Source of the DNA: Porphyrobacter sp. | GTDB lineage: Bacteria; Pseudomonadota; Alphaproteobacteria; Sphingomonadales; Sphingomonadaceae | Length of the DNA stretch: 7,580 nucleotides | Direction of reading: 5' to 3' | Assembly: GCA_021732945.1 (NCBI GenBank) | Contig: JAKFWB010000075.1 | Coordinates: 1-7,580, forward strand | Shown here: one piece after another, positions 1 through 6,886 of the stretch | How the letters are laid out: each line of letters starts with the position of its first letter | Numbering within the stretch: the stretch's first letter is position 1 | Translations under genes and position numbers: made by a program | Notes under the pieces: model-generated | The model's input: only the letters and a program-made list of their open reading frames with translations | What the model was told of the DNA's origin: nothing | Database searches by the model: none

Positions 1-584
1 AAACCCTCCCGCGCCCGCAAGGGCTGGCGGTGACGCTGGAGAAGAACCTCCCCGTGGCGGCGGGCCTCGGCGGCGGGTCGGCGGATGCGGGGGCGGTGTT
101 CCGGATTGTTGACGCGCTGCATGGGTTGCCGGATTACTGGCAGGCGCGCGCGGCCAAGCTTGGCGCGGATGTGCCAGCCTGCGTCCTTAGCCGCACCCAT
201 ATCGGCCTCGGTACCGGCACCGAGCAGTTGCGCGTCGAGGACGATCTCGCCGGAACCCCCGTGCTACTGGTCAACCCGCGCGTGCCGCTCTCGACCGGGC
301 CGGTGTTCAAGGCTTGGGATGGGGCGGACAGGGGGGCGCTCCCCGACGGTCCCGCCTCGAAGATTGCAAGGGAAGGGCGCAACGACCTCGAAGCCCCTGC
401 CATTGCGCTCTGCCCGGTGATCGCCGAGGTGCTCGCAGCCCTGCAAGCGACCAACCCGTGGCTCGCCCGCATGTCCGGATCGGGCGCGACCTGCTTTGCG
501 CTCTACGACACGCCCGAGGCGCGCGATGCAGCGGCGGCGGCAATGCCTGCGGGGTGGTGGACGATGGCGGGCCGATTGCGGTGA
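1..584 (+). CDS. ispE: 4-diphosphocytidyl-2-C-methyl-D-erythritol kinase, 3' part (5' end outside window)
   Basis: Partial gene. The reading frame is open from base 3 to the TGA at 582-584, giving about 193 C-terminal residues. IspE proteins are usually about 280 residues, so roughly 90 N-terminal residues lie upstream. The enzyme is a cytosolic GHMP-superfamily kinase that phosphorylates the 2-hydroxyl of CDP-methylerythritol with ATP in the non-mevalonate isoprenoid pathway. The glycine-rich ATP loop of this superfamily is clear (PVAAGLGGGSADA, codons about 51-89). LGADVP follows; by family knowledge its Asp (codon 168-170) matches the catalytic aspartate of IspE. The C-terminal GHMP motif MSGSGATCF is also present. 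The GTG at 30 is an internal codon and not the start, because conserved sequence runs through it. The gene is followed by a palindromic repeat, so it may not be co-transcribed with the next gene. Identification is confident; only the N-terminus is unseen. Confidence 0.95.
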   Translation, partial: TLPRPQGLAVTLEKNLPVAAGLGGGSADAGAVFRIVDALHGLPDYWQARAAKLGADVPACVLSRTHIGLGTGTEQLRVEDDLAGTPVLLVNPRVPLSTGPVFKAWDGADRGALPDGPASKIAREGRNDLEAPAIALCPVIAEVLAALQATNPWLARMSGSGATCFALYDTPEARDAAAAAMPAGWWTMAGRLR

Positions 585-604
585 GTACACTTCCCAACAC
601 CAAT

Positions 605-700
605 CCGTTCATGCTGAGCTTGTCGAAGCACTGCCTTTCTTTGTCTTTGCCTTTGTCTCCAAAGGGAAAGACAGCCCTTCGACAAGCTCAGGGCGAACGG
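605..700. repeat. REP-like palindromic element between ispE and the amidohydrolase gene
   Basis: Two inverted arms of 29 bases (605-633 and 672-700) match at 24 positions. Within them a perfect 15-base core, CTGAGCTTGTCGAAG (614-628), has its exact reverse complement at 677-691. The 38-base interior is pyrimidine-rich on its left side and itself contains a small hairpin, CCTTTG-TCTC-CAAAGG (650-665), so the whole unit can fold into one long imperfect cruciform or RNA stem. From memory, this core is a dispersed, high-copy intergenic palindrome in sphingomonad genomes; that copy number cannot be checked here. A folded transcript could protect the ispE 3' end or attenuate read-through, but there is no U-tract of an ordinary intrinsic terminator. 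Confidence 0.85.
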
Positions 701-711
701 GGTTAGAGATC

Positions 712-1428
712 GTGAACCAGGCCCATCGCCAAATCGGTAAACCCAACCGCAGCGGTATCGTCTGCACCGCCGACCACGCCTCAAACCACGTGCCCTCCGA
801 CATTGCCCTGGGCATCCCCGCGCACCTGCTCCACGAACACATTGCCGTCGACATCGGCACCGAGGCCATTGCCGAAATCCTCGCCCGCGACCACGCCATC
901 CCCGCGCATATCGCCGCCGTCAGCCGCCTCGTGTGCGACCTCAACCGCAAGGAGACTGCTCCGGGCCTCGTCCCCGAAGTCAGCGACGGGCACCCGATCC
1001 CCGGCAATGACGGTGCGGACCGCGAAGCGCGGTTAAACCGATTCCACCGCCCCTATCACACCGCGCTCGAGCAATGGCTGGCGGAGGCAGAGCCCAAGCT
1101 GATCCTTTCGCTCCACTCCTTCACCCCGCGTCTTGCGAGCCGCGATGAGCCGCGCCCGTGGCAGGTCGGGGTGCTCTACAATCAGGACGACCGCGCCGCG
1201 CGCATCGCCATCCCGCTGCTGGCAGCAGAAGGCCTCACCGTGGGCGACAACCTCCCCTACTCAGGCCGCGATCTCAATTACACCATGAACCGCCACGCCG
1301 AAGCGCATGGCCGCCCCTATCTTGGTGTCGAGCTGCGCCAGGACCTTGTCCAGACCCCCGCAGATCATACCCGCTGGGCCGCTCTGCTCGCGGACATAAC
1401 GCTAAGGGTTGCGTCAGCGCTTCGCTAA
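712..1428 (+). CDS. N-formylglutamate amidohydrolase family protein (FGase/HutG-like)
   Basis: A 238-residue soluble protein. Conserved FGase-type segments appear in order: VCTADHASNHVP (residues 17-28), an acidic VDIG (46-49), SRLVCDLNR (71-79), LSLHSF (133-138), DNLPYSGRDLNYTMNRH, and the late VELRQDL with Glu207 and Arg209. In this hydrolase fold, related to zinc carboxypeptidases, the conserved His, Asp and Glu residues are the likely metal and catalytic groups. Founding members release formate from N-formyl-L-glutamate in histidine degradation. No other hut gene is visible, so the real substrate is uncertain. The frame stays open upstream to 496, but that stretch crosses ispE and the palindromic repeat. 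The GTG at 712 is the first start after the repeat and leaves about 15 residues before the first conserved strand. A weak GGGG (699-702) lies upstream. The stop is TAA at 1426-1428, 42 bases before ilvD. Confidence 0.85.
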   Translation: MNQAHRQIGKPNRSGIVCTADHASNHVPSDIALGIPAHLLHEHIAVDIGTEAIAEILARDHAIPAHIAAVSRLVCDLNRKETAPGLVPEVSDGHPIPGNDGADREARLNRFHRPYHTALEQWLAEAEPKLILSLHSFTPRLASRDEPRPWQVGVLYNQDDRAARIAIPLLAAEGLTVGDNLPYSGRDLNYTMNRHAEAHGRPYLGVELRQDLVQTPADHTRWAALLADITLRVASALR

Positions 1429-1435
1429 AGGCAGG

Positions 1436-1458
1436 GGGCGTTACGCAAATCGACGCCC
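1436..1458 (+). other. Small inverted repeat in the ilvD leader
   Basis: In the 42-base gap before ilvD, GGGCGT (1436-1441) and ACGCCC (1453-1458) form a six-base-pair GC-rich stem with an 11-base loop. It ends two bases before the ilvD ribosome binding site. There is no following T-run, so it is not a canonical terminator. It could influence ilvD translation, or it could be chance in GC-rich sequence. No leader peptide rich in branched-chain amino acid codons is visible. Confidence 0.3.
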
Positions 1459-1460
1459 AC

Positions 1461-1466
1461 AGGAAA
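1461..1466 (+). promoter_or_regulatory. Ribosome binding site of ilvD
   Basis: AGGAAA lies directly upstream of the ATG at 1471, with six bases between AGGA and the start codon. It is the clearest Shine-Dalgarno sequence on the plus strand of this window and supports the chosen ilvD start. The later coupled genes, in contrast, have weak sites or none. Confidence 0.7.
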
Positions 1467-1470
1467 TCTT

Positions 1471-3192
1471 ATGTCTCGCACCTTCGACAAGTCCAAGCTT
1501 CCCAGCCGCCATGTTTCGGTCGGGCCGGAGCGCGCGCCGCATCGCTCCTATTACTACGCGATGGGCATGACCGAAGAAGAGATCGCCGCGCCTTTCGTTG
1601 GCGTGGTCAGCGCAGGGAACGACTCTGCGCCGTGCAACACGACCTTGAACGCCCAGGCTGATGTGTGCCGCGACGGTGTGATCGCAGGCGGCGGCACCCC
1701 GCGCCGGTTCAATACTATCACCGTCACCGATGGTATCGCGATGGGCCACCAAGGCATGAAAAGCTCGCTGATCAGCCGTGAGGTGATTGCGGATTCGATC
1801 GAGCTTTCGATGCGAGGCCATTGTTACGATGCGCTCGTCGGCTTTGCCGGGTGCGACAAGAGCCTGCCGGGGATGATGATGGCGATGCTGCGGCTGAATG
1901 TGCCGTCGATCTTCGTCTACGGCGGGTCGATCCTGCCGGGCACCTATGATGGCAAGGATGTGACCGTCAAAGACGTGTTTGAGGCGGTGGGGCAATATGC
2001 CGCTGGAAACTGCCCGCTCAAGGATCTGATCGCGCTCGAAAAGGTTGCCTGTCCGGGGCACGGGGCGTGCGGCGGGCAATACACCGCTAACACCATGGCC
2101 TGCGTGGGTGAGGCGATTGGCCTGTCGCTGCCCAACAGCAATATGGTCCCCGCACCTTACCAGAACCGCGCCGAAATCGCCATCGCGGCAGGGGCGCAGG
2201 TGATGGAATTGCTCGCGCTGAACCTGCGCCCGCGTGACATCTGTACGCGTGAAGCCTTTGAAAACGCAGCGCGCGTCGTCGCGGCCACGGGCGGTTCGAC
2301 CAACGCCGGGCTGCACCTGCCCGCGATGGCGAGCGAGGCCGGGATCGACTTCGACCTGTTCGACGTCGCCGAGATTTTCAAGACCACGCCCTACATCGCC
2401 GACCTACAACCGGGCGGGCGCTATGTCGCCAAGGACATGTATGACGCGGGCGGCGTCTACATGTTGATGAAGACGATGCTGGATAACGGCTTGCTCCACG
2501 GCGATTGCATGACCGTGACCGGCAAGACGCTGGGCGAGAACATCGATCAGGTGACCTGGAACCCCGACCAGAAGGTAATCTACGACGTGAAGACCCCGCT
2601 CAGCCCCACCGGCGGCGTGGTCGGCCTCAAGGGCTCGCTCGCCCCCGACGGTGCGATCGTTAAGGTCGCCGGGATGGCGCGGCTCGAATTCACCGGGCCG
2701 GCGCAAGTATTTGATTGCGAGGAAGATTGCTTCGCTGCTGTCGAAGCCCGCCAGATCAAGGACGGCGCGGTGATCGTGATCCGTTACGAAGGGCCAAAGG
2801 GCGGCCCTGGGATGCGCGAAATGCTCTCGACCACCGCCGCGCTTTACGGGCAGGGCATGGGCGAAAAGGTGGCGTTGATCACCGACGGGCGGTTTTCCGG
2901 CGCAACGCGCGGCTTCTGCATCGGCCATGTCGGACCGGAAGCCGCCGATGGCGGGCCGATTGCGCTGATCGAGGACGGCGACATCATCAGCATCGACGCC
3001 GAAGCGGGCACGATCGATCTCGAAGTGGCCGAAGACGTGCTCGCCGAGCGCCTTGCGCGCTGGCAGCCTCGTAGCCATGATTATCAGGCAGGCGCGCTGT
3101 GGCGCTATGCCCAGAACGTTGGCGCGGCGCGGTATGGCGCGCTGACCCATCCAGGAGCCAAGGCGGAAACCCATGTCTTTGCGGATATCTAG
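1471..3192 (+). CDS. ilvD: Dihydroxy-acid dehydratase
   Basis: A 573-residue cytosolic enzyme of the IlvD/Edd family. It dehydrates 2,3-dihydroxy-isovalerate and 2,3-dihydroxy-3-methylvalerate to the 2-keto acids that become valine, leucine and isoleucine. The three cysteine motifs of the family are present: SAPCN (Cys55), GCDKSLPG (Cys128) and [12 protein letters not shown] (Cys200). In structurally known relatives these three ligate the iron-sulfur cluster, and the Asp-Lys after the second cysteine (129-130) supplies a magnesium ligand and a carbamylated lysine. [17 protein letters not shown] (80-96) and [10 protein letters not shown] (103-112) are typical IlvD blocks. The late segments [11 protein letters not shown] and [12 protein letters not shown] form the conserved C-terminal active-site region. 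The length fits the short bacterial form; E. coli IlvD is about 616 residues. Edd and sugar-acid dehydratases are the alternatives, but the motifs read best as IlvD. The ATG is supported by AGGAAA just upstream. The 3' end overlaps the lipoprotein gene by 20 bases. Confidence 0.95.
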   Translation: MSRTFDKSKLPSRHVSVGPERAPHRSYYYAMGMTEEEIAAPFVGVVSAGNDSAPCNTTLNAQADVCRDGVIAGGGTPRRFNTITVTDGIAMGHQGMKSSLISREVIADSIELSMRGHCYDALVGFAGCDKSLPGMMMAMLRLNVPSIFVYGGSILPGTYDGKDVTVKDVFEAVGQYAAGNCPLKDLIALEKVACPGHGACGGQYTANTMACVGEAIGLSLPNSNMVPAPYQNRAEIAIAAGAQVMELLALNLRPRDICTREAFENAARVVAATGGSTNAGLHLPAMASEAGIDFDLFDVAEIFKTTPYIADLQPGGRYVAKDMYDAGGVYMLMKTMLDNGLLHGDCMTVTGKTLGENIDQVTWNPDQKVIYDVKTPLSPTGGVVGLKGSLAPDGAIVKVAGMARLEFTGPAQVFDCEEDCFAAVEARQIKDGAVIVIRYEGPKGGPGMREMLSTTAALYGQGMGEKVALITDGRFSGATRGFCIGHVGPEAADGGPIALIEDGDIISIDAEAGTIDLEVAEDVLAERLARWQPRSHDYQAGALWRYAQNVGAARYGALTHPGAKAETHVFADI

Positions 3193-3532
3193 CGCGCTCG
3201 GCCTGCTGCTCATCGTGGCGGGGTGTGGTGAGGAAAGCGCCCCGGCGCCGCCGCCGCCGGGCGCGACGATTGACTGCGCAATTGGCGAGGGTGCCGAGCT
3301 ATTGCCGGTGTGTTCCCTGGAGGAAGTGGCGGGCACGAGCGAGATTGTCATCCATCATCCTGATGGCGGATTTCGGCGGCTCACCCGCGATCCGGCCACC
3401 GGAGCGATCTCGGCGCTTGATGGGGCCAATCCGGTTGTGCTCGAACCAAGTGGCAGCGTCGCAGTTCAATTTGCAGTCGGCGCTGATCGATACAATATCC
3501 CCGACGAACTGATCACCCCAGCGCCGCAGTGA
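3173..3532 (+). CDS. Small predicted lipoprotein, function unknown
   Basis: A 119-residue protein with a short lipoprotein signal peptide: a basic start (MSLR), a hydrophobic stretch (residues 8-16) and a lipobox VAGC, with Cys18 as the predicted lipidated residue. A tether rich in Ala and Pro, with four consecutive prolines (26-29), follows. The mature part has two cysteines, Cys35 and Cys47, that could form a disulfide in the periplasm. It then has a small domain containing [13 protein letters not shown] and a DRYNIPDEL end, which looks beta-rich. I do not recognise a named family; similar short proteins seem to occur in sphingomonads. The ATG at 3173 lies inside the end of ilvD (20-base overlap, different frame), with AGGAG (3153-3157) and AAGG (3160-3163) upstream. 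Its TGA overlaps the GTG of the next gene, so it is probably co-translated with the cofactor repair gene. Confidence 0.8.
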   Translation: MSLRISSALGLLLIVAGCGEESAPAPPPPGATIDCAIGEGAELLPVCSLEEVAGTSEIVIHHPDGGFRRLTRDPATGAISALDGANPVVLEPSGSVAVQFAVGADRYNIPDELITPAPQ

Positions 3533-4914
3533 CCAGCGCGCAGGTTCTCACTGCCAAGCAAATGCGCGCCGCCGAGCAGGCGCTGTTCGATGAGGGCACA
3601 AGCGTCAGCGCGTTGATGGAGGTTGCCGGAGGCGGCGCGGCAGAATGGATCCGCCGGGTGGCAGCAGGCCGCTCGGTCACAGTGTTGTGCGGCCCCGGCA
3701 ACAACGGCGGCGATGGCTATGTTATCGCGCGGCTTTTGCGCGCAGCGGGCAATGCGGTGAGCGTGGTCGCCCTGCTCGATCCAAGAACCGATGCGGCGAG
3801 GGAAGCCCGGCGGCGGTGGGATGGACCAGTCGCGCAAACGGGTGCGGATGGTGGCGTTTTCGTCGATTGCCTGTTCGGTTCCGGCCTCGCCCGGCCCTTG
3901 GTCGCCGAACACGCCTTGCTGCTGCGCGATTGCGCCGCCCGCCATCGTTACCGGATCGCGGTCGATGTCCCGTCAGGCATCGCAAGCGATAGCGGGGCAG
4001 TGCTGAATGATCGGCTGCCGCATTATGATCTGACACTTGCGCTGGGCGCGTGGAAGTTTGCGCATTGGCGGCTGCCTGGCCGAGCGCTGATGGGGCAGAC
4101 GCGGCTTGTTCCGATTGGCATTGGCGCGGTCGAAGGGGCGGCGAACGTGATTCAGCGCCCACACATCGCTGCGCCAGATGGAACAAATCATAAATATCTG
4201 AGAGGGTTGCTTGGCATTGTTACGGGAGCCATGCCGGGGGCAAGCTTGCTGGCTGCTGCTGCGGCGCAGCGTTCCGGGGCGGGGTATGTGAAGCTCCTTG
4301 CGCGCGCCGCCGATCCGCGCGCGCCTTCCGATGTGGTGACCGAGACCGCGCCACTTGCCGAAGCATTGGCTGATGATCGCATCGCAGCGGTGCTGATCGG
4401 GCCCGGCCTGGGGCGTGACGGGGCGGCGAAAGCGATGCTGGGCGAAGCGCTGCGCCGCGCGCCTGCGCTGGTGCTGGATGCCGATGCGTTGATGCTGCTC
4501 GCTCCCAATATGCTCGCGCGGGCTGTGCCCATGCTTGCGACGCCTCATGATGGCGAGTTGGCGGCGCTGTGCCGGAACTTCGGCGTAATTGCCGAGGGGC
4601 GGCAGACCCGGGCGCTGGCGCTGGCCAAGGTCACCGGAATGGTGGTGCTCGCCAAGGGGCCGGACAGCGTCATCGCCGCGCCTGATGGCCGGATCGCCCT
4701 TAGTACCCCTGCGCCAACCTGGCTGTCGGTGGCGGGAACGGGCGATGTGCTCGCCGGGATAGCCGCAAGCCGGATGGCCACCGGGACTGATCCCTTCACC
4801 GCCGCGTGCGACGCCGTGTGGCTGCATGGCGAGGCGGCGCGGCGTGCTGGCCCGGCTTTCACATCCTCCCAGCTTGCCGAACGGGTGTCAGAGCCGCTAG
4901 CGGCCTGTCTGTGA
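3529..4914 (+). CDS. nnrD/nnrE (yjeF): Bifunctional NAD(P)H-hydrate epimerase / ADP-dependent NAD(P)H-hydrate dehydratase
   Basis: A 461-residue, two-domain cytosolic repair enzyme. NAD(P)H is slowly hydrated to inactive R- and S-NAD(P)HX. The N-terminal epimerase (YjeF_N, about 1-210) interconverts the epimers, and the C-terminal dehydratase (ribokinase-like, about 220-455) restores NAD(P)H from the S form. In the first domain I see GPGNNGGDGY (55-64), DCLFGSGLARPL and AVDVPSGI, all family hallmarks. In the second I see HKYLRGLLGIVTGAMPGAS, the RSGAGYVKL segment, IGPGLGRDG, LDADAL, ATPHDGEL and AGTGDVLAG (402-410), with Asp406 at the expected catalytic position. It is shorter than E. coli YjeF/NnrDE (about 515 residues), but no key motif is missing. 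The start is GTG at 3529, overlapping the preceding TGA as GTGA, with no Shine-Dalgarno sequence visible, so translation probably depends on coupling. Its own stop overlaps the next start in the same way. Confidence 0.95.
   Translation: MTSAQVLTAKQMRAAEQALFDEGTSVSALMEVAGGGAAEWIRRVAAGRSVTVLCGPGNNGGDGYVIARLLRAAGNAVSVVALLDPRTDAAREARRRWDGPVAQTGADGGVFVDCLFGSGLARPLVAEHALLLRDCAARHRYRIAVDVPSGIASDSGAVLNDRLPHYDLTLALGAWKFAHWRLPGRALMGQTRLVPIGIGAVEGAANVIQRPHIAAPDGTNHKYLRGLLGIVTGAMPGASLLAAAAAQRSGAGYVKLLARAADPRAPSDVVTETAPLAEALADDRIAAVLIGPGLGRDGAAKAMLGEALRRAPALVLDADALMLLAPNMLARAVPMLATPHDGELAALCRNFGVIAEGRQTRALALAKVTGMVVLAKGPDSVIAAPDGRIALSTPAPTWLSVAGTGDVLAGIAASRMATGTDPFTAACDAVWLHGEAARRAGPAFTSSQLAERVSEPLAACL
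4893..4904. repeat. 12-base perfect palindrome before the methyltransferase start
   Basis: GCCGCTAGCGGC is self-complementary and ends six bases before the GTG at 4911, within the last codons of the cofactor repair gene. It sits where a ribosome binding site would be expected. With no loop it would form only a short hairpin in RNA. It may be a chance palindrome in GC-rich sequence; it could equally be a protein-binding site or affect re-initiation. Confidence 0.35.
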
Positions 4915-6107
4915 ACACATCAGATCCCATCATCCGCCTCGCCGCCAAGGGTGACGGCGTTGCCCTGTCCGGTCGCCACATCGCTGGCTCCGTACCCGGT
5001 GATCTGGTCGATGAGAGCGGGGCCATCACCCCTGGCCCGCACCACGTTGCGCCAGCCTGCCGCCATTTCCAGACCTGCGGCGGATGCCAGTTGCAGCATG
5101 CCGACGATACCGTGCTGGCGGATTTCGTGCGCGACCGGGTGGTGAATGCCGCCAAGGGGCAAGGGTTGGAGCCTGCCGAAGTCCTTCCGGTACACCTCTC
5201 GCCGCCCGCCACCCGCCGCCGCGCCGGACTCCACGGGCTTCGCACCCACAAGGGCGCGGTACTGGGTTATCGCGAGGGCGGATCGCACCGCGTGGTGGAC
5301 CTTGCCGAATGCCCGGTTCTGCATCCCGCACTCAGCGAATTGATCACGCCGCTGCGGCAGTTTGTAGCGGCGCACGGCCCCAAGGCGATGGTAGGAATCG
5401 ACCTAACGCTGGCGGATCATGGGGTGGATGTCAGCCTGCTCCACTTCCCGCTCGAGGGGCTAGGGCCGACCGAAGCCGCGCTCGATTTCGCGCGCGAACA
5501 AGGGCTTGCTCGCCTCACCATCGATCAGGGCTACGGGCCGGAGACAGTGTGGGAGCCCGAGCCTGCTACGATCACGCTCGCTGGCGTGCCCGTTGGCCTT
5601 CCCGCTGGGGCGTTCCTGCAAGCGACCGCGGATGCCGAAGGGCGGATGGTGGCCGATGCTGCCGACTGGCTGGCAGGATCGCGTGTGGTTGCCGATCTGT
5701 TCGCCGGGCTGGGCACCTTCGCCTTCGGCCTGCTGGATGGGCGCAAGGTGCTCGCGGTTGAGGCTGATCGTGCGGCGCACCTCGCCTGCAAAGCCTCGGG
5801 CGCGCGGGCCGGGGGCAGCGTGCTGACGCTGCATCGCGATTTGTTCAGGAACCCGCTGCAACCCGATGAACTCAATCGGTTTGACGCTGTCCTGCTCGAT
5901 CCACCGCGCGCCGGGGCGCGGGCACAGGTGGCCGAAATTGCGGCGAGCACACTCGGGCGGGTTGTGTATGCCAGCTGCAATCCCGCCAGCTGGGCGCGCG
6001 ACGCGGCGGTGCTGACGGCGGCGGGGTTCCGCCTGACCAAGCTGCGCCCTGTGGGGCAGTTTCGCTGGTCAACCCATGTTGAACTGATGAGCCTGTTCGA
6101 ACGTTAG
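4911..6107 (+). CDS. Iron-sulfur class I SAM-dependent RNA (uracil-5) methyltransferase, RlmD/RlmC/TrmA family
   Basis: A 398-residue RNA-modifying enzyme predicted to convert a specific uridine to 5-methyluridine. The cluster-binding pattern is complete: Cys50, Cys56 and Cys59 (CRHFQTCGGC) plus Cys134 (AECPVLHP), the spacing of the 4Fe-4S site in E. coli RlmD. The methyltransferase core has ADLFAGLGTFAFGLL (SAM loop), LLDPPRAGA, and YASCNPASWARD with Cys356 matching the catalytic cysteine. The final THVEL has Glu391 as the likely general base. The region before the cysteines is short, about 49 residues, so any TRAM-type RNA-binding domain is reduced. The target (23S rRNA or tRNA) cannot be decided from sequence. 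I chose the GTG at 4911, which overlaps the preceding stop as GTGA. The frame is open back to 4806, but that part lies inside the previous gene. Its TAG interlocks with the stop of the convergent hydrolase gene. Confidence 0.92.
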   Translation: MNTSDPIIRLAAKGDGVALSGRHIAGSVPGDLVDESGAITPGPHHVAPACRHFQTCGGCQLQHADDTVLADFVRDRVVNAAKGQGLEPAEVLPVHLSPPATRRRAGLHGLRTHKGAVLGYREGGSHRVVDLAECPVLHPALSELITPLRQFVAAHGPKAMVGIDLTLADHGVDVSLLHFPLEGLGPTEAALDFAREQGLARLTIDQGYGPETVWEPEPATITLAGVPVGLPAGAFLQATADAEGRMVADAADWLAGSRVVADLFAGLGTFAFGLLDGRKVLAVEADRAAHLACKASGARAGGSVLTLHRDLFRNPLQPDELNRFDAVLLDPPRAGARAQVAEIAASTLGRVVYASCNPASWARDAAVLTAAGFRLTKLRPVGQFRWSTHVELMSLFER

Positions 6108-6886
6108 GCGCGCAACGCGGCGAGGATTTCGGCCTCCAGCCAGTCGCGGTGATGCGGCTCGACATAGGCGTGGCCCGCACCCTTGCAGCGGCGGATGCGG
6201 TGGTCGTTCTTGTCCCATGCGGCCTCAAACACCTGCGCGGTTCGGTCATCGGTGGCGAGCAGGATGCGCACCTCGCCGGTGAAGCTGGCGAGACCTGCCC
6301 GCATCTCCTGTGCGAGGCTGGACGGCGGCGGGGCGGCGCTTACTGAGTGGGTCAGACCGCGCGCGAGTTTGCGCAGATCGACTCTGCCACTGAGCAATCG
6401 CAGGATTTCGCGCGGGTTTTTGAGTTTTTCGAGATAGCGCGCGCGGAGCGCTGCCGGGGGCGGGGCAGCCTCTGTCTCGCCGTCCTGCTCGATCGTCCAG
6501 GGGTTGGACAGCACCAGCCCATCGCACCCAGCGCCGCCCGCCAGCATCAGCGCCGAAGCGGCATCGCAATTGCCGAAGGCCACCACGCGGCCAATCTGCG
6601 GCGCCATGGCCCGAAAGGCGTCAAGCGCGCAGGATATGTCCTTGGCAGATTTGCGAAATCCGCGATTCTCTCCCTCGCTGTCACCCACCCCGCAGCGGTC
6701 GAACCGGAACACCGGAAGCCCGGCTTTGGCGATGCGAGCGGCCATGTCTGCTTGTCCGCCGAATGCGCCTGAGCGAATTTCGTTGCCGCCGCTAACGATC
6801 AGCAGCCCCGTGCTGCCCGGTGCGGTGTCGAGCGTGCCTGCCAGCATTAGGCTGCCGCAGCCAAAGGTGTACGACAGGCGGGTCAC
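6104..6886 (-). CDS. Exosortase A system-associated hydrolase 1 (alpha/beta hydrolase)
   Basis: A 260-residue alpha/beta-hydrolase-fold protein without a signal peptide or membrane segment. The N-terminal block GGNEIRSGAFGGQADMAARIAKAG leads into PVFRFDRCGVGDSEGE (58-73), the signature I associate with the exosortase A hydrolase 1 family (TIGR03100 type). At the nucleophile elbow the sequence is FGNCDAAS, giving Cys107 instead of serine. ATDDRTA (Asp213 or Asp214) and GAGHAYVE (His239) provide the rest of a plausible Cys-Asp-His triad, as in dienelactone hydrolases. Members sit in XrtA/PEP-CTERM exopolysaccharide loci; the substrate is unknown. The start is GTG at 6886, preceded by AGGG with six bases spacing (6893-6896 on the plus strand). 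It overlaps the hydrolase 2 stop as GTGA. The TAA stop at 6104-6106 overlaps the methyltransferase stop. The fold is certain; the exosortase link rests on remembered family signatures. Confidence 0.85.
   Translation of the reverse strand: MTRLSYTFGCGSLMLAGTLDTAPGSTGLLIVSGGNEIRSGAFGGQADMAARIAKAGLPVFRFDRCGVGDSEGENRGFRKSAKDISCALDAFRAMAPQIGRVVAFGNCDAASALMLAGGAGCDGLVLSNPWTIEQDGETEAAPPPAALRARYLEKLKNPREILRLLSGRVDLRKLARGLTHSVSAAPPPSSLAQEMRAGLASFTGEVRILLATDDRTAQVFEAAWDKNDHRIRRCKGAGHAYVEPHHRDWLEAEILAALRA

Noticed and set aside
605..700. Intrinsic terminator after ispE
   Set aside because: The stem is long and dyadic but has no T-run after it; it fits a dispersed palindromic repeat better.
496..711. 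Extended N-terminus for the FGase-family protein
   Set aside because: The extension overlaps ispE and translates the palindromic repeat; conserved family sequence begins only after the GTG at 712.
1429..1470. Branched-chain amino acid attenuator or riboswitch ahead of ilvD
   Set aside because: The gap is only 42 bases, with one short stem and no leader peptide or known riboswitch elements.
1441..2316. Minus-strand ORF of 291 codons opposite ilvD
   Set aside because: It lies entirely opposite the strongly conserved ilvD frame, is rich in Arg and His as expected from antisense GC-rich code, and has no recognisable domain.
2404..3351. Minus-strand ORF of 315 codons opposite the 3' part of ilvD and the lipoprotein gene
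   Set aside because: It spans two unrelated plus-strand genes, shows no domain, and its composition is that of an antisense shadow.
3973..4827. Minus-strand ORF of 284 codons opposite the NAD(P)HX repair gene
   Set aside because: The plus-strand frame carries all family motifs; this one is low-complexity antisense sequence with no motif.
4806..4910. Upstream start for the RNA methyltransferase
   Set aside because: It would overlap the cofactor repair gene by over 100 bases; the GTGA at 4911 matches the coupling used elsewhere in the window.
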